Below, in pieces: positions 1 through 8,228 of a stretch of DNA of 36,714 bases; the stretch's first letter is position 1; each line of letters begins with the position of its first letter. The position numbers and the translations under genes were made by a program. The notes beneath the pieces were generated by a model. It was not told the origin of the DNA and searched no databases. It worked only from the letters and a program-made list of their open reading frames with translations. This DNA comes from Verrucomicrobiota bacterium (GTDB lineage Bacteria > Verrucomicrobiota > Verrucomicrobiia > Opitutales > Opitutaceae): the NCBI GenBank assembly GCA_023432225.1, contig JAEYUW010000004.1, positions 1 to 36,714 of the forward strand, in the 5' to 3' direction.

Positions 1-1039
1 GACGGCGGAGCTTGGCGTCGAAGTTGAAGCCGCCCGTGCCGAGGCCGCCGGCCTTGAGGATCGAGACCATCGCGAGCGTGAGTTCGCGGACGTCGGTGTT
101 GAACTGGTCCGTGTCCCAGCCGAGGAGCTGGTCGCCGGTGTTGGCGTCGATCGAGCCGAGCATGCCGGCCGCGGCGGCGACCTCGATCTCGTGTTGGAAC
201 GAGTGGCCGGCGAGCGTGGCGTGATTGGTCTCGATGTTGAACTTGAAGTATTTTTCCAGGCCGTAGGTGCGCAGGAAGGCGATGCCGCTGGCGACGTCGA
301 AGTCGTATTGGTGCTTCGTGGGTTCCTTCGGCTTCGGCTCAATCAGGAACTGGCCCTTGAAGCCGATGGCCTTCGCGTAGTCGACCGCCATGTGCATGAA
401 GCGCGCGAGGTGGTCCTGTTCGCGCTTCAGGTTCGTGTTGAGCAGCGTCTCGTAGCCTTCGCGGCCGCCCCAGAAGACGTAGTTCTCACCGCCGAGTTCC
501 TTCGTGACTTCGAGGGCCTTCTTCACTTGCGCGGCGGCGTAGGCGAAGACGTGCGCGTCGGGATTCGTGGCGGCGCCGCACATGTAGCGCGGGTTCGAGA
601 AGAGATTGGCGGTGCCCCAGAGGAGTTTCACGCCGGTGGCCTTCTGCAGCTGCTTGGCGTGCGCGATGAGCTTGTCGAGATTGCGATTCGACTCGGCGAG
701 CGAGCGGCCCTCGGGCGCGATGTCGCGGTCGTGGAAACACCAGTAGGGCGACTCGATCTTGGTGAAGAATTCGAACGCGGCATCCATGCGCACCTTCGCG
801 ACGGAGACCGGGTCCTTGCCGCTTTCCCACGGACGCACGATCGTGCCGGGACCGAACGGATCGGAGCCGACGCCGCGAAACGCGTGCCAGTAAGCGATCG
901 AGAAGCGCAGGTGTTCCTTCAGCGTTTTGCCGTCGATGACTTCGGACGGGTTGTAGTAGCGGAAGGCCAGCCCGTGTTCGCGCTGATAGCCTTCGTAACC
1001 GATTTTGCCGATGGTGGGGAAATGCGAACGCGATTTCAT
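1..1039 (-). CDS. xylA: Xylose isomerase, C-terminus cut by window edge
   Basis: Converts D-xylose to D-xylulose in the cytoplasm with two divalent metals. I read 346 codons by reverse-complementing the window start; the family is about 435 residues, so roughly the last fifth lies outside. The N-terminus carries the family's FPTIxKIxYEG pattern. Catalytic His103 and Asp106 sit in FHDRD. The metal ligands of class II enzymes are all visible with a constant shift: Glu234, Lys236 (in EPKPKEP), Glu270, His273, Asp298, Asp309, Asp311 and Asp341. The ATG at 1037-1039 lies 4 bases after the stop of the upstream hydrolase gene, so translation is probably coupled. It is the last visible gene of the symporter, GH31 and GH71/99-like operon, which fits xylose released by the alpha-xylosidase. 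No xylulokinase is visible; it may lie beyond base 1. Confidence 0.97.
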   Translation of the reverse strand, partial: MKSRSHFPTIGKIGYEGYQREHGLAFRYYNPSEVIDGKTLKEHLRFSIAYWHAFRGVGSDPFGPGTIVRPWESGKDPVSVAKVRMDAAFEFFTKIESPYWCFHDRDIAPEGRSLAESNRNLDKLIAHAKQLQKATGVKLLWGTANLFSNPRYMCGAATNPDAHVFAYAAAQVKKALEVTKELGGENYVFWGGREGYETLLNTNLKREQDHLARFMHMAVDYAKAIGFKGQFLIEPKPKEPTKHQYDFDVASGIAFLRTYGLEKYFKFNIETNHATLAGHSFQHEIEVAAAAGMLGSIDANTGDQLLGWDTDQFNTDVRELTLAMVSILKAGGLGTGGFNFDAKLRR

Positions 1040-1043
1040 GAAA

Positions 1044-2876
1044 TCAGGGAGCACGACGGTAAACCTCAGCGTGCAAGCGGACGTTCCGCACCTCGGCGGC
1101 GCCGCGAAACTCGAGGTCGCTGTCGTCCGGCAAGCGGTGCAGCCACGCGACATTCTCCGCGAAGATACGCACGCGTGCGGTGCGCCAATCGCCCGCGCCG
1201 AGGTTGTTGATGTCGGCGACGACACTGAAATCACCCACGTCCGATCGGGCGCGGTTGGTGTCGGTAAAGATCTGCAGTCTGCCGCGCGCTGTCGGGCGAT
1301 AATCGAACTCCAACACGGCTTCGTGGTAGCGGCTCCTCAGGCTCGACGCCGCGGGTTCGCTGACGCGCCAACGCTGCGGCAGCGCTGAAGCTCCTTCAGC
1401 GGGATGCGATCCGGTGTTCACGAGTCCGTTGTTTTCCGTCGTCAGGACGAGTCGGTCCGGCGCCGGCAGACACGCTTCCAGCTGGACGAGGGACGCGCTG
1501 GCCGCCGCCAGTCCCGCACGTGCCGCTTCACCGTCGCGACGGGACAACGCCACGGCCGCCGCATCGAGCCGCGTCCGCGCTTCCGCGTCGACTGGCATGC
1601 CGATCTTTTCGAGGAGTCGGAGGCGTCGTCGCAGGTCGAACAACTCGCGCGGCAGCTCCGTCAGATCGGGTGCGATCGCGATGCCTTTGAACCGCGCCAC
1701 CGCCACGGCCGTGAGTTTCAGGAACAGGCCGCCGTCCTCGACGGACGGTTCGATCTGGCTGCCCTCGGTCCAGTCGTTCCACGTCGGCAGATACACCCAA
1801 TCGACGCCTTTCGCCTCCAGGTTGAACTTCCACATCGCGCGGTAGATTTCGCCGGCGCCGCGCGGCAGGTAGGAGAAATCGCTGCCCCAGCCGGCACAGG
1901 TGCGATTGTCGAAACCCGGCGTGGCGCAACTGATGCGCGGGCCCTGGCTCGGCACGGCGTGGATGATCCGCAGGTAGTTGATTGCGTCCGGCAGCGTGCC
2001 GTAGCGATCGAAGGCACCGGGCAGTTTCTCCAGCGCATCCGTTCGCGCGCGTGTCGGCACCCAGCCGAAAAAGCCCGCCACGCCCGCCGCAAGACCGCGC
2101 TCGGGAGAATACCACGGCGAGGTCTCCCACACCGGCGACGTGGCATCGTTCGAGCCGCTCGAAACTCCGGACAGCAACGGACGAACGAAGACGTGAGGGG
2201 CGTCCGCCGCGCCGTCCGGTGCGCTCGCTTGCAACGCGCGGAATTCCTCGGGCGTCAGGCCGCCGCCGAAGAGGAGCAACACCGGGCGTCCGCGGTAGCG
2301 CGGGCTGGTTGGCTCGGTCAGGACCGCGCGGCGCAGGAAATCGTAGTTGCGCTGAAATTCCGCCAAGAGCTGCGCGCGCTCCTTCAGCTCCGGCTTGAGG
2401 CCGGGCAGCTGCATGAACAGCCAGCGGTCGCAGATCGTGAGACCGATCTCGAAATCGTAACGCGCCGCCACGGCCGTGAGTGCTTGCCGGATGCCTTCGC
2501 TCGAATGTTCCTGAAAGCCCCACTCGACAAAGAAGCCGTCGATGCCGGCCGTCTTAGCGGAGAGCACCTGATACTCGAGGTAATCGGGATCAAGCTCTGA
2601 CTGCATCCCGACGAGCGGATAGGCCGCCGCCGCCAGCTCGTGACGTCCGTCGGCGTCGATCAGGTCGGCATTCCGGTTCACCTCGCGGTTGGGCAGCTTG
2701 CTCGTCCTCGCCACGGTGGAAAATTTCCAGACGCCGACCGCGCCATCATGTTCGCGCGTGTAGCGTGGGCTGTGGTAGTCGGCGTAGATCTTGCGCTCCG
2801 ACGTCGGCGTGACGGCTGTCGCGCTGACGAAAGAGATCGAGAACACCGTCAGAAGAATCGCGCGGAATCGGATCAT
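1044..2876 (-). CDS. Secreted GH71/GH99-like putative glycoside hydrolase
   Basis: A 610-residue protein with an N-terminal signal peptide (hydrophobic run at about residues 5-20). The body resembles the GH71/GH99-like TIM-barrel group: an early KIYADYHSP segment, then PLVGMQSELDPDYLEYQ followed by a 'GIDGFFVEWG' strand, and a late TWNDWTEGSQIEPS segment matching the WNxWxEGxxxEP signature of that group. The last 110 residues or so look like a beta-sandwich accessory domain. The start overlaps the stop of the GH31 gene by 4 bases (ATGA), a clear operon arrangement. Family members cleave alpha-mannans or alpha-glucans, but substrate cannot be read from the sequence. Its position between an alpha-xylosidase and xylose isomerase suggests a xylose-bearing polysaccharide. 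Confident that it is a secreted hydrolase-like protein; the family call is moderate. Confidence 0.78.
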   Translation of the reverse strand: MIRFRAILLTVFSISFVSATAVTPTSERKIYADYHSPRYTREHDGAVGVWKFSTVARTSKLPNREVNRNADLIDADGRHELAAAAYPLVGMQSELDPDYLEYQVLSAKTAGIDGFFVEWGFQEHSSEGIRQALTAVAARYDFEIGLTICDRWLFMQLPGLKPELKERAQLLAEFQRNYDFLRRAVLTEPTSPRYRGRPVLLLFGGGLTPEEFRALQASAPDGAADAPHVFVRPLLSGVSSGSNDATSPVWETSPWYSPERGLAAGVAGFFGWVPTRARTDALEKLPGAFDRYGTLPDAINYLRIIHAVPSQGPRISCATPGFDNRTCAGWGSDFSYLPRGAGEIYRAMWKFNLEAKGVDWVYLPTWNDWTEGSQIEPSVEDGGLFLKLTAVAVARFKGIAIAPDLTELPRELFDLRRRLRLLEKIGMPVDAEARTRLDAAAVALSRRDGEAARAGLAAASASLVQLEACLPAPDRLVLTTENNGLVNTGSHPAEGASALPQRWRVSEPAASSLRSRYHEAVLEFDYRPTARGRLQIFTDTNRARSDVGDFSVVADINNLGAGDWRTARVRIFAENVAWLHRLPDDSDLEFRGAAEVRNVRLHAEVYRRAP

Positions 2877-5239
2877 GAGAATTTCAACGTAACGGGAATC
2901 GCCGGATCGACGCTGCGAACGGCAACCGAACTCGCTTCGATGCCGCTCACCGCGAGAGTGTGCATCCCACCCGCGGAGCGGTAAACAATTTCGCCGCGCT
3001 CGCCGTTTGCTTTCGGAAACGAGAACCGTCGCTCTCCGTCGCGCGCGAGCGGTGCGACGACAATTTCCAGTGGGGAAAACTCACGCTCCCCGACGTAATT
3101 CATCTCCGGCCCCAGTGGCACAATCGCACCGGCGCGCAGGAACAGCGGCAGACGGTGCAACGGTTCACTCACCTCGATCCAGCGCCCTGCCGCTTGCGCG
3201 TCGATGCGGCGACCATCCCACCACGAATACCAAACGTCGGGCGGAAGATAAGCGCGGCGCGCCTCGTCAGCCGTCGTGAGCGGAACCACCAACAGCGAGT
3301 CGCCACAGAGAAACTCGTCCGAGATGCTCCACGTGTTCGGATCGTGCTGGTATTCGACGACGAGCGGACGCGCAAACGGCAGCGACTCCCGCTGACAGGT
3401 CTCGGCCGTCCCGAGCAGATAGGGCAGCAACCGGTAGCGCAGGCGCAGAAAGTCGCGGCAGATTTCGCGCGTCTCGGGGCGGAAACGATGCAGCTCGCGC
3501 CGGCCAAAGCCATGAATGCGGCAATGCGAGAGGAACACGCTCCATTGCAGCCAGCGGATCAGGAGCTCGTCGCTGGTCTCGCCCATGAAGCCGCCGATGT
3601 CCTGGCTCCAAAACGGAAAGCCGCTCAAACCCAGGCTCAGCCCGCCCTCGAGTTGCGGGATCATGTTCGCCGCATTGGGACTGCTGTCGCCGCCCCAATG
3701 CACGGGGAAACGCTGTCCGCCGGCGCAGGCGGAGCGTGCCCACACGATCGGAGCGCCGGTCTCCTGCTCGGTCACCGCGGCCGCAGCGGCATTGTAGAGC
3801 AGCGGATAGAGATTGTGCGCGCGGTGGCCGGGCGTGCCGTCCGCATAGACGCCGTCGACCGGAGCGCTTTCGCCGAAATCCGTCTTCAGCACGGCCACAC
3901 CGAGGCGGAAAAGTTTCCTCAGATAACCCTGCCAAACGCGGACCGCCCGCGGATTGGTAAAGTCGATCACGCCCACGATCCCGCGGAAGCCGTCGACAAA
4001 GGTGATCTCGCAGTCGAAGACCTTTCCGTCAGCGCTGCGGACAAATCCATCCACCGCCGCCAGATCGGCAAAGAGCTGCGAGCCCTCCGGGATGTAGGGC
4101 AACTGCCAGAGCGAGACACGGACGCCGAGTTGCCGCAGCTCCGCTATCCAGCGCGCCGGATCGGCGAACCGGTCGGCGTCGAATTCGAGATCGCAAAACC
4201 AGTTTCGGCCGAACCAATGCGTGTCGAGGTGGATGACGTCGCAGGGCAAGCCGGCTGCGCGCATCTCGCGCACGACCGTGAGGATTTCATCCGCGGTGCT
4301 GTAGCTGATCTTGCTCTGCCAGAAACCGAAACTCCACGCCGGCGGCACGGGCCCGCGTCCGGTGAGCTGCGTGTAGAGCGGCAGCACCTGTTTCAGGTCG
4401 CCGACGAAGACGAAGTAGTCGAGGTGGTCGTCGTCCACGCCGAATTGGAGATCGCAGGCGCTGAGCGAGCCCACCCACGTCGTCAGACGCGCGCTGTGAT
4501 TGAGGAACACGCCGTAGCCGAGCGTCGAGGTGAAGAAGCCGACGTTCTTGTAGGCGCGGTCGGTCGTCACTCCCTTCGTGTCGGACATGTCGACGTCGAT
4601 CGTCTGACCGACCTTGTTCAAGCGGATGAAACGCTCGCCCAAGCCGTAGATTGCCTCATGCGGGCGCAGGTCGAAGCACTCGGTCGCGATCGGGCGGCGA
4701 TCTGCGACGCGATGCGAAACACCGAGGCCGTAAGCGTCCCACTGGTTGAAGTAGTTTTTCTCCTCACCGCCACCCGCACAAACGAGCTTCCCGTCGGGCG
4801 CGCGCCACTCCCAGCGCCACCGCGCGAGATTGAGGTGCAGCGCGCCCGCGGGTGTGCGCGCAATCACGGCAGCCGGCGTGATTTCCCACTCGCAGCGTGA
4901 CGGGCCGCGGAATTCACCCACGGTCAGGCCCGAGGCGGCGGGCGGCGTCGAGCGCTCGTCTTGGTAACGAATTCGGAAGACGCGATCGTCGAGCACATCG
5001 ACCATGATCCGGCCGGCGCGCGCCGCACCTTCCAGCGCAATCCCGCGCGCGGCAAACATTGCCTGATCGGCCGAAGACAGCGGGCGAAATGCGCTCGTCT
5101 TCTGAAACGCCGCGAGCTGCACGGTGTCACCCGTGCGCGATTCGAATTCCGCGCGAACGATCGTGGAGCGCACGACGTCGCGCGTCCGCAACGCCTGGGT
5201 GGGCAGCGGCACGCCGATGGATTTGCCGGTTCCAGCCAT
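2873..5239 (-). CDS. yicI: GH31 alpha-xylosidase
   Basis: A 788-residue GH31 enzyme closely resembling YicI-type alpha-xylosidases, which release alpha-linked xylose from the non-reducing end of xyloglucan oligosaccharides or isoprimeverose. The catalytic nucleophile is Asp454 in LKTDFGESAP, matching the KTDFGE signature of YicI. The acid/base is Asp518 in HWGGDSS, inside the ARSxxxGxQxFPVHWGGD block. The spacing of 64 residues is close to that in YicI (66). The order is N-terminal beta-sandwich, (beta/alpha)8 barrel from about residue 290, and C-terminal beta domains. I see no signal peptide, so it should be cytoplasmic and act on sugar brought in by the adjacent symporter. Its start lies 6 bases after the symporter stop, and its end overlaps the next gene by 4 bases. 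Activity on alpha-glucosides cannot be excluded, but the linked xylose isomerase favours xylosides. Confidence 0.95.
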   Translation of the reverse strand: MAGTGKSIGVPLPTQALRTRDVVRSTIVRAEFESRTGDTVQLAAFQKTSAFRPLSSADQAMFAARGIALEGAARAGRIMVDVLDDRVFRIRYQDERSTPPAASGLTVGEFRGPSRCEWEITPAAVIARTPAGALHLNLARWRWEWRAPDGKLVCAGGGEEKNYFNQWDAYGLGVSHRVADRRPIATECFDLRPHEAIYGLGERFIRLNKVGQTIDVDMSDTKGVTTDRAYKNVGFFTSTLGYGVFLNHSARLTTWVGSLSACDLQFGVDDDHLDYFVFVGDLKQVLPLYTQLTGRGPVPPAWSFGFWQSKISYSTADEILTVVREMRAAGLPCDVIHLDTHWFGRNWFCDLEFDADRFADPARWIAELRQLGVRVSLWQLPYIPEGSQLFADLAAVDGFVRSADGKVFDCEITFVDGFRGIVGVIDFTNPRAVRVWQGYLRKLFRLGVAVLKTDFGESAPVDGVYADGTPGHRAHNLYPLLYNAAAAAVTEQETGAPIVWARSACAGGQRFPVHWGGDSSPNAANMIPQLEGGLSLGLSGFPFWSQDIGGFMGETSDELLIRWLQWSVFLSHCRIHGFGRRELHRFRPETREICRDFLRLRYRLLPYLLGTAETCQRESLPFARPLVVEYQHDPNTWSISDEFLCGDSLLVVPLTTADEARRAYLPPDVWYSWWDGRRIDAQAAGRWIEVSEPLHRLPLFLRAGAIVPLGPEMNYVGEREFSPLEIVVAPLARDGERRFSFPKANGERGEIVYRSAGGMHTLAVSGIEASSVAVRSVDPAIPVTLKFS

Positions 5240-5245
5240 GGCGGT

Positions 5246-6715
5246 TTAGCGCGCCTCCGCCCGCGCTTGCCGCTCCCGCAGGAGCGCCTCGACCCGATAC
5301 AGCCCGAGCAGCGAAATGAAAAACACCGCGCTGAGCGCCAGCATCACGTAGCGATAGGGCCCGATCTCCAGCGCACCGAACACCGGCAGCTGCATTGTGT
5401 GGGTCGTGCCCTTGAGCGTGTCGAAAAGCCAGCCGCAGAACGGGCTCACCACCGCCGCAATGACGAGCGCTTGGAAGACGACGTTCGCCGAGAAGAACTG
5501 GCCGAGTTTCAGCGCCGGGAAGACCTCTTGTCCGAGCATGAATTGGCAGAGCATGATGGCCCAGTAGAGGACGCCCGTCACGAGCGAGAAGACGAGGAAC
5601 GTCGCGCTGTCGCGGATGAGAAAAAACGACAGCAGGTAGGCGACGCTCTGAATCCACAGCGCCCACTTCATCACGCGAAAGACCTTCCACCGATCCACGA
5701 GCATTCCGACCGGATAGGCGACGACCACCCACAGGAGCGACGACCACGAGAGCGCTTTGCCCGCGTCCTCCACCGTCATGTTCAGTTCATGCAGGGCGAA
5801 GAAAATGCGGAAGGTCGCGACCATGATCGAGGCATACACCATCAGTCGACACACGTAGGTCCACCAGTGCAGCGAGTCCGAAAAGCACTCGCGAAAATAC
5901 GACACGACCGTCGAGAGCGCGCGGCCGAGCAGCGGACGACGGTCGGCATCCGCGCTGCGCTCCACCGGCGGGTAGTCCGGCTCTTTCACGAACCGACACA
6001 GCGCGATGAACGCGACGAGATTCAGCACGGCCATGCCGAGAAACATCTCGCGCGGGAGGCGAACACCGACGCCGAGCAGCCAATAGTTCAGCACGAACGT
6101 GCCCAACGCTCCCACCATGCGGAACAGCGCCATGAAGCGCCCCATGTGACTTTCAGGGACGACGTCGCGAAACAGGTAGAAGAAGATCGACGACGTGCCG
6201 CTGTAGAAGAGGTAGAAGCCGAAAACAAACAGCCCATACATCAGGACCGTGGGTGGGATCGGCAGATGGCGCAGGAACTCCGGTCCCCAGCTCTGCCGTT
6301 GCAGCCACGCGGCGACATCCGGTGCATACGGGGTGGCGGCGAGCAGCAGCGAAGCCAGCGGCGTGACGACGAACAGATACGGAATCCGGCGCCCCCAACG
6401 CGTCCGCGTCCGGTCGGAACTCGTGCTGTAGATCGGGTTCAGCACCAGCTGCGTGACCTGCACCAGCGTTCCGAGAATCCAGGCGACGTGGTGGTCGGAC
6501 GCTCCCGCGTTCTTCAGCAGGATCGGCAACACACTCGGCTCGATCTGGCTCACGATCATGAACGCCAGATCGGCCAACAGCAGCCAACAGAACAACCCGG
6601 CCAGCTGACGCCGGTTGTAGGTCAGATTGCCGGCCCGCAGCTCAGGAGATGGCGGTCGCAGCGCGGAGGCGTGCGGCGCAGTCCGACCATCTAGCGATTT
6701 CGGTGCGGCGGTCAT
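5246..6715 (-). CDS. MFS/GPH-family sugar:cation symporter
   Basis: A 489-residue inner-membrane protein with about 12 hydrophobic segments. A polar N-terminal tail of about 35 residues precedes the first helix. The cytoplasmic loop after the second helices has the motif SDRTRTRWGRR (residues 100-110), typical of the glycoside-pentoside-hexuronide (GPH) symporters such as XylP, MelB and YicJ. In many bacteria a GPH symporter sits beside a YicI-type alpha-xylosidase, as here. It is the first gene of the minus-strand operon that continues into the GH31 alpha-xylosidase. It probably imports an alpha-xyloside or short xyloglucan fragment with Na+ or H+; the exact sugar is inferred only from neighbours. 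The ATG at 6713-6715 has no Shine-Dalgarno sequence. Confidence 0.9.
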   Translation of the reverse strand: MTAAPKSLDGRTAPHASALRPPSPELRAGNLTYNRRQLAGLFCWLLLADLAFMIVSQIEPSVLPILLKNAGASDHHVAWILGTLVQVTQLVLNPIYSTSSDRTRTRWGRRIPYLFVVTPLASLLLAATPYAPDVAAWLQRQSWGPEFLRHLPIPPTVLMYGLFVFGFYLFYSGTSSIFFYLFRDVVPESHMGRFMALFRMVGALGTFVLNYWLLGVGVRLPREMFLGMAVLNLVAFIALCRFVKEPDYPPVERSADADRRPLLGRALSTVVSYFRECFSDSLHWWTYVCRLMVYASIMVATFRIFFALHELNMTVEDAGKALSWSSLLWVVVAYPVGMLVDRWKVFRVMKWALWIQSVAYLLSFFLIRDSATFLVFSLVTGVLYWAIMLCQFMLGQEVFPALKLGQFFSANVVFQALVIAAVVSPFCGWLFDTLKGTTHTMQLPVFGALEIGPYRYVMLALSAVFFISLLGLYRVEALLRERQARAEAR

Positions 6716-6845
6716 GGCTGCCGCGTTTCCCGCCCGATCCGGCGCCGACTAACCAGCGACGTGCCGCGTGAGACGCTCTCGGTCGACAACCGCAGCCGTC
6801 GGGGGTGATGGGGAGAAAAGCGCATGGGGGTGGTGGCTTGGACCG

Positions 6846-6857
6846 AGCGTGCACGCT
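6846..6857. promoter_or_regulatory. 12-bp perfect palindrome upstream of the pentoside operon
   Basis: AGCGTGCACGCT is a perfect palindrome in the 195-base gap between the LacI-type regulator gene and the symporter gene, about 130 bases upstream of the symporter start. It is a candidate operator for the neighbouring regulator. Its centre is TGCA rather than the usual central CG of LacI operators, so the assignment is tentative. No convincing -35/-10 pair could be placed beside it. Confidence 0.3.
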
Positions 6858-6910
6858 TCCCGAGGCGGAAGGGAGTCGACGTGTTTTGGCATCGTTCAAA
6901 AACGCGTCAT

Positions 6911-8140
6911 TCAGGGCCGCAGCCGACCGGGACCCGGCGTGGTCTGTCCCGCGACCCAGCGACCGGGAATCAGGTGCTGGCTCGGATTGGGCACGAGCCC
7001 GACGATGCTGTGGTGCAGTTGCGAAACGACCGCGTCGATCGCGCGCGCGCCCACTTCGGCCGACGCCTGATAGATTCCGCTCTCCGGTCCATCGACGCTG
7101 CGCACGTGCAGGTTGACCAAGCCCGTCTTCGGTTCCACGAGGTGGGCCAATGACTCGCCGATCTCATGGTTGCCGTAGATCAGCACGTCGGGCTTCTGCT
7201 GCTTCAGCCAACGGGGCAAAGCTTTCGTGATGCCCGCCGCGCTGTCGGGCATCAGCGGCTCGAGGTGTTCGCGCGCGGGATAGCCGGCCTGCGCGAGGAG
7301 ATAACCCGCGAGCCAGCGATTGCCCAGCCGCTCGCTGACCGCGCGGCTCACGATCAAACCAATCCGACGGTAACCGAGCGCGCGGCACTCCCGCATCGCC
7401 AGCACCATCGACTGAAAATGGTCGTTCGAAACCCGCTCGACCGGCGGCCAGCCGAAACTGAAACCCAGGCCGACACTCGAGAACTCGGTGAAGTCGAAAT
7501 CGGCCGGACCGCAACCATCGGGCACCGGCGCCACGATGATCGCGTGAATGCCACGCGTCAGCAGGATGGATTTCAGGCGCCGCGGACTCATGCCCGGCGT
7601 GATGCTGAATTCTTCGAGCGAATATCCGATTTCCACCGCGCGCGCCGCCGCGCCCTCGAACATTTGCTGGTGACTGAGGAAATTTCGCCAGGTCGCGTTC
7701 GGCGCCGTGACGGTGAGGAACGCGATCGTGGTGTGCTTCGGCCGCGTGGCGTTGGCGCGCCGGAACGACAACAGCGCCGCGTGCAGCGGATCGCGGGCAT
7801 AGCCGAGCTGCGTGATCGCCGCTGAGACGCGCGCCGCCAACGCCGGCGAGCCGCGCTCAGGATGCCGGAGCACCAGCGAAACCTTCGCGCGCGACACGCC
7901 CGCGCGCGCCGCGATTTCCGCCATCGTGACCTGCTGCCGCCGCCGCCGATGCCGCAACGACCCCATCAGCTCGCTGATGAGTGGATTCACGTGATAACCC
8001 AACTTCTCCGCGCTGGCGCGAACGCTCGCCCGCGTTTCCTCCGCGATCAACGGACTCCCGCGGAGGGCCAGCGACGCCGTGGCGAGTGACACGCCGGCCG
8101 CGCGGGCCACTGCTCTCAGATTACAGGAAGGCGCACTCAA
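6911..8140 (-). CDS. LacI-family regulator with two tandem DNA-binding HTH domains
   Basis: A 409-residue transcription factor, about 60 residues longer than a normal LacI/GalR protein. The extra length is a second complete LacI-type headpiece. The first spans residues 7-52 (LRAVARAAGVSLATASLAL, then EKLGYHVNPL). The second spans 71-118 (VTMAEIAARAGVSRAKVSLV, then TQLGYARDPL). Each is followed by a similar arginine-rich linker (SLRHRRR and SFRRA), so the duplicated unit includes the hinge. A periplasmic-binding-protein-like sensor domain follows from about residue 135. The only suitable start is TTG at 8138-8140; I see no Shine-Dalgarno. It lies upstream of and co-directional with the pentoside operon and divergent from the beta-glucuronidase gene, so it may control either or both. 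Confidence 0.93.
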   Translation of the reverse strand: MSAPSCNLRAVARAAGVSLATASLALRGSPLIAEETRASVRASAEKLGYHVNPLISELMGSLRHRRRRQQVTMAEIAARAGVSRAKVSLVLRHPERGSPALAARVSAAITQLGYARDPLHAALLSFRRANATRPKHTTIAFLTVTAPNATWRNFLSHQQMFEGAAARAVEIGYSLEEFSITPGMSPRRLKSILLTRGIHAIIVAPVPDGCGPADFDFTEFSSVGLGFSFGWPPVERVSNDHFQSMVLAMRECRALGYRRIGLIVSRAVSERLGNRWLAGYLLAQAGYPAREHLEPLMPDSAAGITKALPRWLKQQKPDVLIYGNHEIGESLAHLVEPKTGLVNLHVRSVDGPESGIYQASAEVGARAIDAVVSQLHHSIVGLVPNPSQHLIPGRWVAGQTTPGPGRLRP

Positions 8141-8228
8141 AATTGAACGATGCTACGCGCGCGACCTTTGGCAGGGCACAAAGCCCGGTCAACCCTGAAC
8201 GCCGCTTCAGCCCCACCCCTTTCGCCGC

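Noticed and set aside
191..1210. Long plus-strand open frame over the start of the window
   Set aside because: It is the antisense shadow of xylose isomerase, whose metal ligands are all visible on the minus strand. High GC leaves few stops in other frames.
2960..6694. Long plus-strand frames (646 and 577 residues) opposite GH31 and the symporter
   Set aside because: Arg/His/Ala-rich sequence without domains, directly opposite genes with clear motifs.
8174..8186. GGGC-ACAAA-GCCC in the divergent LacI/beta-glucuronidase gap, as an operator
   Set aside because: Four-base arms are too short to separate from chance in GC-rich DNA, although a TTGACC nearby on the minus strand could be a -35 element.
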